12,380 nt of DNA from CAYQDF01 sp964416175 (GTDB taxonomy: Bacteria; Chloroflexota; Anaerolineae; Anaerolineales; UBA4823), in assembly GCA_964416175.1 (NCBI GenBank), contig CAYQDF010000093.1, positions 1 to 12,380 on the forward strand, in the 5' to 3' direction. Below, piece after piece: positions 1 to 6,486 of the stretch. The position numbers were made by a program, and so were the translations under genes. The number at the start of each line of letters is the position of its first letter. Positions within the stretch are counted from its first letter, which is position 1. The notes beneath the pieces are model-generated. The model had not been told where the DNA came from, made no database searches, and saw only the letters and a list, made by a program, of their open reading frames with translations.

Positions 1-111
1 GAGAAAGTATTAGCAGAACTGCAATATGATTATCGGGACTTCTCAATCGACCATTCATTCACAGCTGTAGCAACTCACGCGTGGCATCTCCTCAGGTCAA
101 AATATCGCTAA
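1..111 (+). other. 3' tail of an unrecognised reading frame (partial or remnant)
   Basis: The frame is open from the first base and closes at TAA 109-111, giving 36 residues that begin EKVLAELQYDYRDFSID and end LLRSKYR. The first part (DYRDFSID) looks like genuine protein and faintly recalls the N-terminal stretch of ImmA/IrrE-type proteins, but it is too short to assign. A second frame (71-139, ending NYLEHLGMI and TAA 137-139) also looks protein-like, so the real C-terminus may lie there after a one-base shift. This stretch is AT-richer than the rest of the window. It could be a true gene end cut by the window edge, or a decayed fragment. Confidence 0.25.
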
Positions 112-580
112 TTATCTCGAACATCTGGGGATGATTTAATAAACCCAGCGGTCAAGATCGCTTTATGCTTTTCAGCATGGCTGGTGGCATTGATACGCTT
201 GCCTTTCGCCTTGCTCCTGCTGGGCTTGCTTGGGTTTTATGGCTCGGTACAGCGCACCGTCCGCAGAGCGCCAGGCTTATTGGGCAGCCGTGTTGAGCCT
301 GATTGGGGTTGGTCATTTTTCTGGTGAGCCTTTTGTTACTTGCCGTTGCCACAGTCGTAACCGCCGTAGCGATCTGGAGATCTGTCCGGTTTTTACAGTC
401 GAGCGGCAACCCCTGCGCAGCCGGATTCGGGCTGTGATATATACCGCGGTCTTTCTGGGCGCAGCCCTTCTGTACGGCCCACTTTCTGAAGGTCGCCCGC
501 GGCTGACTGTGGCTGGCCACGGGGATGTGTGGACACAGCAAGCAGGAAGGATATTAACCGCCGTATGCGGCGCTGCTTGA
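112..580 (+). other. Three overlapping short hydrophobic frames: decayed membrane-protein gene or chain of tiny membrane ORFs
   Basis: No single long frame explains this stretch, yet three successive plus-strand frames each carry one convincing transmembrane-like segment. The first (GTG 184 to TGA 325-327) holds LPFALLLLGLLGFYG. The second (GTG 324 to TGA 435-437) holds VSLLLLAVATVVTAVAIW. The third (GTG 434 to TGA 578-580) holds VIYTAVFLGAALLYGP. Each junction is a four-base GTGA overlap, and each step is a -1 phase change. I see no good Shine-Dalgarno sequence before any of the three GTG codons. Third-position GC is moderate in the first two frames. The competing readings are a frameshifted pseudogene of one multi-pass membrane protein, translationally coupled small proteins, or chance open frames in a T-rich strand. 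I do not recognise a family. The open frames on the opposite strand look like shadows. Confidence 0.3.
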
Positions 581-744
581 AAGGGGCCAGAAACCCGGAA
601 TGAGATAATCCCAATCGGAACGGCGACCACCGGCTGAGCCTGGCGAAGCCCCTTGCCTGGTCTATCGGAACCGGCATTAAATGGCTCGAACCGTGCGGAT
701 GGGGTAGAATTCGATAATTCATAAACGCCTGGAGGATGATTAAT
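581..744 (+). promoter_or_regulatory. Non-coding leader with probable weak promoter for the 745-8600 cluster
   Basis: No convincing coding frame lies here. Two candidate -10 elements stand close to the DinB-like gene: TAGAAT at 705-710 and GATAAT at 713-718. Neither has a recognisable -35 at the right distance. Transcription from the second would begin near 725 and leave a leader of about 20 bases that includes the GGAGG ribosome binding site. This is the only sizeable non-coding gap before the five-gene plus-strand cluster, so a promoter is expected here, but the exact element is uncertain. Confidence 0.35.
731..735 (+). promoter_or_regulatory. Ribosome binding site GGAGG that decides the DinB-like gene start
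   Basis: GGAGG directly abuts an in-frame ATG at 736, which leaves no spacing for initiation. The next in-frame ATG, at 745, sits nine bases downstream of the motif, which is a good distance. The start is therefore placed at 745. Confidence 0.75.
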
Positions 745-1233
745 ATGACCTCTATCCCCACCACTGCGGTCCTCGATTCCGTCGCCCTGCTGTTGACCGA
801 AGCTTACCTGGGCCCGCCCGACCCGTCTTCTACCTGGTTCATCGACAACGAACCCGATTCCGGGATCCTGGGCATTCTTGTGCATGTATCCGCTGCGGAG
901 GCGTCAACTTCCATTGACGGCAGCGGCGAGACCGGCACCACCATCGCTTCTCACCTGGAACACCTGCGCTGGAGCCTGGGGATGATGAACGCCGCGATCC
1001 GGGGCGAACCCCTGGGAGAGTGGAGCGAGAGCTGGCGGGTGGTCACTGTCGACGAGGCAGCCTGGGACCGTCTGCGCAGTTCGCTCCGCGACGAGCTGGA
1101 GACGCTGCTGCGCGCCCTCAAGAGCCAGCGGGACCTGCCGGAAGATTATTTGACAGGCGTGCTCGCCCTCCTCCCCCACGCAGCCTATCATCTCGGCAAC
1201 ATCCGCCAGATGATCGAGCGGGTGAGATCCTGA
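745..1233 (+). CDS. DinB-like (DinB/YfiT superfamily) putative metal-dependent protein
   Basis: A 162-residue protein with the helical-bundle signature of the DinB/YfiT superfamily. Members are small four-helix proteins that usually bind a divalent metal through three histidines; some are thiol transferases, most have no known reaction. Here the early motif SHLEHLRW gives H70 and H73, and the late motif HAAYHLGNIRQM gives H145 and H149, matching the usual HxxxHxGxI/R ending of the family. One of H70/H73 with H145 and H149 probably forms the metal site. There is no signal peptide or membrane segment, so it is likely cytoplasmic. It is the first gene of the plus-strand cluster, 41 bases before the thioesterase gene, and its substrate cannot be read from the context. 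The family call is firm; the function is open. Confidence 0.85.
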   Translation: MTSIPTTAVLDSVALLLTEAYLGPPDPSSTWFIDNEPDSGILGILVHVSAAEASTSIDGSGETGTTIASHLEHLRWSLGMMNAAIRGEPLGEWSESWRVVTVDEAAWDRLRSSLRDELETLLRALKSQRDLPEDYLTGVLALLPHAAYHLGNIRQMIERVRS

Positions 1234-1274
1234 CTCACGGATAAATCCAGCGGAGAGAGAGGAGGTATCGTCCC

Positions 1275-1691
1275 ATGGATGATTTTCTCGAAGGTGGTCG
1301 CCGCGTGCTGGCCTCTCAACCGTTCAGCGTCTTGATCGGGGCGTCGCTGTCTGCGTTTTCGGAAGGTATAGCCGAAATAGAGATTCCTGTTACCGATGGC
1401 CTCAAACAGCAGTACGGCTACGTGCATGGCGGGGTGCTCAGTTACGCAGCCGACAACGCCCTCACCTTTGCGGCAGGCTCGCTGCTTGGCGCGAACGTGA
1501 TCACTTCCGAATTCAAGATCAATTATCTCCGCCCTGCGAACGGCGAGAAGCTGGTGGCGCGCGCCTCGGTCATCCATGCCGGCAGGCGCCAGGCAGTCTG
1601 CCGGTGCGACGTGTACACTGTCACTGGAAGCGACGAGACTCTCTGCGCCTGCGCGCAGGGCACGATCCTGAAACTCCTCCCGGAAGGCTGA
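1275..1691 (+). CDS. PaaI-family hotdog-fold acyl-CoA thioesterase
   Basis: A 138-residue single-domain hotdog protein, the normal size for PaaI/YdiI-type thioesterases, which hydrolyse acyl-CoA (often aromatic acyl-CoA) to free acid and CoA in the cytoplasm as tetramers. The diagnostic segment is YVHGGVLSYAADNA, with H51-G52-G53 and D60; the Asp corresponds to the catalytic acid of the PaaI subgroup. The strand ITSEFKINYLRPA and the C-terminal strands typical of the fold follow. The start is supported by AGGAGG at 1260-1265, nine bases before the ATG. The gene follows the DinB-like gene and precedes the SulP gene by 65 bases. In the same cluster an acyl-CoA synthetase lies further downstream, so both acyl-CoA formation and hydrolysis are encoded. 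The acyl substrate is not determinable. Confidence 0.93.
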   Translation: MDDFLEGGRRVLASQPFSVLIGASLSAFSEGIAEIEIPVTDGLKQQYGYVHGGVLSYAADNALTFAAGSLLGANVITSEFKINYLRPANGEKLVARASVIHAGRRQAVCRCDVYTVTGSDETLCACAQGTILKLLPEG

Positions 1692-1756
1692 CCCATGACC
1701 AGGGTTCCGAGAGATCGGGTCCAGAATTCCGGGATGCTCTTTCGGGTGAGGCGCCC

Positions 1757-4036
1757 ATGAAAATCCAGCCATTCGTCGACCTCCGCCAGGAACTCCAACC
1801 CCGGCGGCTCCTGCCGATCCTCACCGTGGCGCTCATCTCTGGATTGGTGGTGACGACTTACCAGATCTCTTACGGGACACTGATCTTCAGCGGCGACCTC
1901 GCGCCATTCCTGTCGAGCGGGATCGGGTTCTGCCTGATGGGCGTCGTGCTGATCGGAGGCCTCGAAGCCCTGCTCAGCGGGAACCCCGGCATGGTCGCCA
2001 TCCCGACGGTGAATTCAGCGGTCATCGTGGCCGCGATGGCTGCCGGGATCGCGAGTGAGATGGGATCGGGAGCTGCCGGCCTGTTCCCCACCGTGACGGC
2101 GGCGATCACGGCAGCCTCGTTGATCACCGGCGGGGCGTTCCTGGCGCTGGGCTGGTTCAGACTCGGAAACCTGATCCGTTTCATCCCTTATCCGGTGATC
2201 GGCGGGTTTCTGGCTGGCACCGGATGGCTGGTCGTGACCGGGGCGATGAAAACGATGAACAGCATCCCCTTTTCGCTGGCGAACCTCAGGCTGTTCATTC
2301 TACCTGAATCTTTGCTCCGGTGGCTGCCGGGGCTGGTCATGGGGGTCTTGCTCCTGCTCGTCGTGCGCCGCTTCAAACACTACCTGATCTCGCCCTCCAT
2401 GATCCTGGGGGCCGCGCTCATCTTTTACCTTGTCATCCGCCTGGCAGGCGTGTCCAACGATCAGGCCATGGAGATGGGGCTGCTTTTCCGGCCCTTCCCG
2501 CCGGGGGCGTTGTGGCAGCCGCCTCCGCTGGACGATCTGGCCCGCGTCGACTGGATCGCCGTCTTTCGCCAGGCGGGGGAGATCGCGACCTTGATCCTGA
2601 TCAGCAGCATCACCATCCTGCTCTACGCCAGCGGCGTGGAAGTCAGCGCAGGCCAGGAGATCGATCTCAACCAGGAACTGCGCGCCTGCGGGGCCGGTAA
2701 CCTGGCGGCTGCATTCACCGCCAGCCCTCCGGGCTATACCATAATCACGATGTCGGTGTTGAGCCACAAGCTGGGCGCCAGGAGCCGGCTGGTGGGCCTG
2801 CTGGTCGCAGCCATCTGCGCCGTCGTCATGTTCTTCGGAGGACCGATCATTGCCCTGTTCCCCAAGCCCGTCCTTGGCGGCGTGCTGATCTTCCTCGGGC
2901 TGACCTTCTTGACGGACTGGCTCTACGACGGGTGGCGGAAGCTGTCCCGGTCCGATTACGCCATCGTCGTCGTCATCCTGCTGGTGATGAGCACCCTGGG
3001 GCTGCTGGCAGGCCTGGGCGTGGGGGTCGCTCTGGCAGCCGGGCTGTTTATCTTGAAATACAGCCAGGTCCCAGTGGTGCGGCACACGTTCAGCGGGCGC
3101 ACCTACCACAGCCGGGTGGAAAGGCCTTATCCGCACGCCGAGCTGCTCCGCCAGGAAGGTCAGGCCCTGGTGATCCTGGAACTCCAGGGGTACATTTTCT
3201 TCGGTACGGCGAACAACATTTACGTGCAGCTGAAAGAACAGCTGCGCTCCAGCCAGGCGGAGCCGCCCCGCGTGGTCATGCTCGATTTTCGCCGCGTGAG
3301 CGGCATCGATGCTTCAGCGGCGCTCAGTTTTACCCGCTTGAAGCGGCTGCTCAAGCAACACCAGATCGTATTGGCCTTCACCCAGTTCAGCCCGGATATC
3401 GAGAGGCAGCTGCGCCGCGAGGTGCTCACGCCGGCGGACAGCGAGCACTGGCGGGTTTTCCCGGATCTGGACCATGGAGTGGAATGGTTTGAAGAACTGG
3501 TATTGCAGGGCGAGGCCGCGCAGCGGACCGCCGTGGTCGCGCAGCCCGGCGTGATCCAGGCGGGGCAAGAGCAGGGAGGGCTCGCCCTGCTGTACGCCGC
3601 GTTGGGGGCGGAGGGCATGGGATCGGGAGACGAAGTCGATCAATCCCTGCTGCGCCTGATGAAATACCTGGAGAGAGTGGAGGTGGAAGCGGAGTGTCCG
3701 GTCATCCGGCAGGGAGAGCGGCATGAAGAGCTTTTCTTCCTGGACAGCGGTGAATTGACCATTGAATACCACACAGGAGAGGAACGACCGGTGCGTTTGG
3801 CAGCGAGCGGCCCAGGCACGATCGTGGGCGAGCTGAGTTTTTACCTGGGAACACCAGCATCGGCGACCGTCACTGCGGCACGCCCCAGCGTGCTGTACAG
3901 CCTGTCCGCCGAGAGTCTGCAGCGCATGGAGGCCGAAGATCCGCTCGCCTCCGTGCTGCTGCACCGCTTCCTGCTGAAACGTGTGGGTCACCGCCTGCTG
4001 AGCGCTCTCGAAAAAATCGACGAGCTGTCAGATTAA
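1757..4036 (+). CDS. SulP-family anion transporter with STAS and cyclic-nucleotide-binding-like domains
   Basis: A 759-residue inner-membrane protein in three parts. Residues ~18-435 are the multi-pass SulP/SLC26 transport domain, with the motif RFIPYPVIGGFLAGTGWLV and the later DLNQELRACGAGN segment that matches the family's conserved DLNRELxxxGxxN. Residues ~462-585 are a STAS domain with VMLDFRRVSGIDASAALS, S520 being the equivalent of the regulatory serine. Residues ~635-745 are a CRP-like cyclic-nucleotide-binding fold. SulP proteins move sulfate, bicarbonate or dicarboxylates; the substrate here is not evident. In the third domain the phosphate-binding motif has GEL at 691-693, but the usual arginine is alanine (A701), so cyclic-nucleotide binding is doubtful. 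The start at 1757 has GGTGAGG just upstream. A longer in-frame start at 1604 is rejected because it would overlap the thioesterase gene. Confidence 0.93.
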   Translation: MKIQPFVDLRQELQPRRLLPILTVALISGLVVTTYQISYGTLIFSGDLAPFLSSGIGFCLMGVVLIGGLEALLSGNPGMVAIPTVNSAVIVAAMAAGIASEMGSGAAGLFPTVTAAITAASLITGGAFLALGWFRLGNLIRFIPYPVIGGFLAGTGWLVVTGAMKTMNSIPFSLANLRLFILPESLLRWLPGLVMGVLLLLVVRRFKHYLISPSMILGAALIFYLVIRLAGVSNDQAMEMGLLFRPFPPGALWQPPPLDDLARVDWIAVFRQAGEIATLILISSITILLYASGVEVSAGQEIDLNQELRACGAGNLAAAFTASPPGYTIITMSVLSHKLGARSRLVGLLVAAICAVVMFFGGPIIALFPKPVLGGVLIFLGLTFLTDWLYDGWRKLSRSDYAIVVVILLVMSTLGLLAGLGVGVALAAGLFILKYSQVPVVRHTFSGRTYHSRVERPYPHAELLRQEGQALVILELQGYIFFGTANNIYVQLKEQLRSSQAEPPRVVMLDFRRVSGIDASAALSFTRLKRLLKQHQIVLAFTQFSPDIERQLRREVLTPADSEHWRVFPDLDHGVEWFEELVLQGEAAQRTAVVAQPGVIQAGQEQGGLALLYAALGAEGMGSGDEVDQSLLRLMKYLERVEVEAECPVIRQGERHEELFFLDSGELTIEYHTGEERPVRLAASGPGTIVGELSFYLGTPASATVTAARPSVLYSLSAESLQRMEAEDPLASVLLHRFLLKRVGHRLLSALEKIDELSD

Positions 4037-4059
4037 CCCCCTGGGAGGCTGTCTTTTCG

Positions 4060-6486
4060 ATGAACCTGATTCTGGAAAACCCGGACCTGCAGCTCGAGGT
4101 AAAACCGGAGATCGCCCGCTGGGGGGTAAAGGGACAGAGCGATCTCAGCCCGTTACTTAAGAACGTGCCAATTTGCCTCCGTTATCGGAAAGGGCGAGCG
4201 GTCCGGCGTCTTCTGGAGAGCTGGCCTGGCGCAAGCTTCAGCGGATCTGAGGTGATCGAATCCCCCACAGGTCCTCAGCGTCAGGTGAAGATCTGGATCG
4301 GGGCCGAGGGGGATGACCTGTTCTGCGCCCTGACCTTCGCGCTGCCTGTCATGGGAAGTACCTTGTTGTGGCGCCTGGAGATCGAGAACCGCTGTCCTGA
4401 ACCGGTGTACGTGGACCAGATCGAGTTCCTATCCGCCGGATTTCCGGACCCCCTCCGCCCGGGTCCACCGGGCGTCATCGAGTTTCCGGCAGGGGTAAGA
4501 CCAGGCGGCAGGGAGTTCGCTTTTTTCTCCAACGGCTGGCAGTCCTGGTCCTACAGCGGTGCTTATGGCGCACGCGACCGGTGCCGCATCACCCGGCTGG
4601 GACCGCTCACCGTCAACAAGGACTACAATCCCAACACACCCCGACCAAAGCGAGCTGGTGCTTTCGCCAGTGATATGTTCGGCGTCCTGGGAGAACGCAG
4701 GCTGCGCTCGGCGCTGCTGGCAGGTTTCATCTCTCAGCGGGAGCACTTCGGATCGTTGGAGAGCCGGCTTCGCCAGGAGGCAGCGGCTCTGCGCCTTTGG
4801 GCGAACGGCGACGGCGCCAGGCTCGATCCGGGGAGGATATTGGTCACCGATTGGGCCTGTTTGCAGTTCCTGAATCTGGATGAGCTGGACCCGCTGGGTC
4901 TTTACTTTGACCTGGTGGCCCGTTCCCACGGCCTCGAAGGCGCAGCTGCTTTCCCAGAGTCGCCGGTTGGCTGGTGTTCCTGGTATTATTTCTCTTCTGC
5001 TGACTACAAAGGAGATCTGAGGGAAGAAGATATCCGCAAGAACCTGGAATGCCTGCGTGCGCTGCGCCCGGCGCTCCCCGCAGACCTGATCCAGATCGAC
5101 GACGGTTTCGAATCCCGGGTGGGTGACTGGTATTCCTTCAGCGCTGGTTTCCCAAACGGGGTGAAACCCCTGGCAGACGAGATCCGGGCGGCGGGTTTCA
5201 CACCCGGGCTGTGGCTGGCCCCATTTATCGTCCACCCACGATCCCGCCTGGCCTCTGAACACCCTGAATGGCTCCTGCGCGGGGAGAATCGGCGTCCGGT
5301 GAATGCAGGGTACCTGTGGGGCACGTTTACTACTGCTCTAGACCTGACGCAACCAGGCGCTCTGGACTACGCCGCCGATGTGGTCCACACTGCTGTTTCG
5401 GAGTGGGGCTTTCCGTATCTGAAGCTGGATTTTCTCTACGCCGGCGCCCTGGCCGGGCAGCACTTCGATCCGACGAAGACGCGGGCCCAGATCCTGCGGG
5501 GTGCACTTGAAGCGGTCCGCCGGGCGGCTGGAGATGGGAGCATGCTGCTTGGATGCGGGTGCCCGCTTGGTTCAGCCATCGGCCTGATGGATGCGATGCG
5601 GATCAGCGCGGACACCGCTCAGCGCTGGCGGCCGGCTTACAGGGGCATCGAGCTCTTCTTTGGGAAGGAGCCGGGGATGCCCGCCGCGCGCAATGCTCTT
5701 CAGAACTCCCTGACCAGAGCCGGACTGCACCGCCGGTGGTGGATCAACGACCCCGACTGCCTCCTGCTGCGCCCGGAGACCTGGCTTACCCTGCCGGAAA
5801 TCCAGACGATCGCCACCGTGATCGCGTTGACCGGCGGATCGCTGCTGCTCTCCGATCACATGCCTGCCCTGCCTCCTGAACGGCTGCGCATCGCCGAGAG
5901 CCTCCTCCCGTTAATCGGCGAGCGTCCCTTCATCCTCGACTGGTTCGACAGTGCCACCCCACAGCGGGCGAGGCTCGATCTGGAATCATCCATGGGCCGC
6001 TGGCTGCTCCTGGCGCTGATCAACTGGGAAGATCGCAGCAGAGACCTGTCCCTATGCCTGCGTGACTTCCGCACAGGTGTGCGGGACGAACTCTATGCCC
6101 GCGAGTTCTGGAGCGGGAAGAGCTTTCGGATCTCCATCTCGGCAGGGGGAGAACCGGACCTGGTCAGTATACGCGTACCTGCCCACGGTACGGTCCTTTT
6201 CGCAGTTCGCCAGAGGCAGCCGGGTCAGCCTCAGTACCTGGGGAGCGATCTGCACATCTCTCAGGGCATGGAAGTGAGTGAGTGGTCGCCCGGCGAGGAT
6301 GCGCTCAGATTTTCTTTGAAGCGTCCGGGGAAGGCCTGGGGGAGTTTCGAGCTCGCCCTGCCTGGACCGGTTGTTTCCGCGATCTCCGATGGGAGGCCGC
6401 TTCCCTGGTTGGACCTGGGAGGCGGACGCTACGTGTTTGATATCGAGTTCGATAAACAGGCTGCCGTGGAGGTCCGTTACACATGA
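4060..6486 (+). CDS. GH36-family alpha-galactosidase-like glycoside hydrolase
   Basis: An 808-residue glycoside hydrolase of clan GH-D, family GH36 type. GH36 enzymes hydrolyse terminal alpha-galactosides such as melibiose and raffinose, or transfer galactose. An N-terminal beta-sandwich (~1-290) includes the family motif FFSNGWQSWSYSG near residue 156. The TIM barrel begins with VGWCSWYYF (W305, C306), continues with IQIDDGFE (D347, D348), and carries the nucleophile in YLKLDF (D457) and the acid/base in MRISADT (D518). A C-terminal beta domain follows (~640-808). No signal peptide is visible, so it is probably cytoplasmic and acts on imported oligosaccharides. GGGAGG at 4043-4048 precedes the ATG by 11 bases. 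The gene lies 23 bases after the transporter gene and overlaps the next gene by ATGA. Alpha-galactoside specificity is the family default; alpha-N-acetylgalactosaminide or other activity cannot be excluded. Confidence 0.9.
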   Translation: MNLILENPDLQLEVKPEIARWGVKGQSDLSPLLKNVPICLRYRKGRAVRRLLESWPGASFSGSEVIESPTGPQRQVKIWIGAEGDDLFCALTFALPVMGSTLLWRLEIENRCPEPVYVDQIEFLSAGFPDPLRPGPPGVIEFPAGVRPGGREFAFFSNGWQSWSYSGAYGARDRCRITRLGPLTVNKDYNPNTPRPKRAGAFASDMFGVLGERRLRSALLAGFISQREHFGSLESRLRQEAAALRLWANGDGARLDPGRILVTDWACLQFLNLDELDPLGLYFDLVARSHGLEGAAAFPESPVGWCSWYYFSSADYKGDLREEDIRKNLECLRALRPALPADLIQIDDGFESRVGDWYSFSAGFPNGVKPLADEIRAAGFTPGLWLAPFIVHPRSRLASEHPEWLLRGENRRPVNAGYLWGTFTTALDLTQPGALDYAADVVHTAVSEWGFPYLKLDFLYAGALAGQHFDPTKTRAQILRGALEAVRRAAGDGSMLLGCGCPLGSAIGLMDAMRISADTAQRWRPAYRGIELFFGKEPGMPAARNALQNSLTRAGLHRRWWINDPDCLLLRPETWLTLPEIQTIATVIALTGGSLLLSDHMPALPPERLRIAESLLPLIGERPFILDWFDSATPQRARLDLESSMGRWLLLALINWEDRSRDLSLCLRDFRTGVRDELYAREFWSGKSFRISISAGGEPDLVSIRVPAHGTVLFAVRQRQPGQPQYLGSDLHISQGMEVSEWSPGEDALRFSLKRPGKAWGSFELALPGPVVSAISDGRPLPWLDLGGGRYVFDIEFDKQAAVEVRYT

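Noticed and set aside
581..654. Inverted repeat AAGGGGC (581-587) / GCCCCTT (648-654) as a terminator
   Set aside because: Only seven pairs with a 60-base loop and no following T-run, so it is probably chance.
1604..1756. Longer N-terminus for the SulP transporter starting at 1604
   Set aside because: It would overlap the thioesterase gene by 88 bases, encodes a charged extension unlike the family, and lacks a ribosome binding site; the ATG at 1757 has one.
2300..3136. Minus-strand open frame opposite the SulP gene
   Set aside because: Composition dominated by Gln, Asp, Pro and His with no fold-like pattern; a mirror of the transporter's hydrophobic codons.
4429..5262. Minus-strand open frame opposite the GH36 gene
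   Set aside because: Antisense shadow of a gene with intact catalytic motifs; no ribosome binding site or domain seen.
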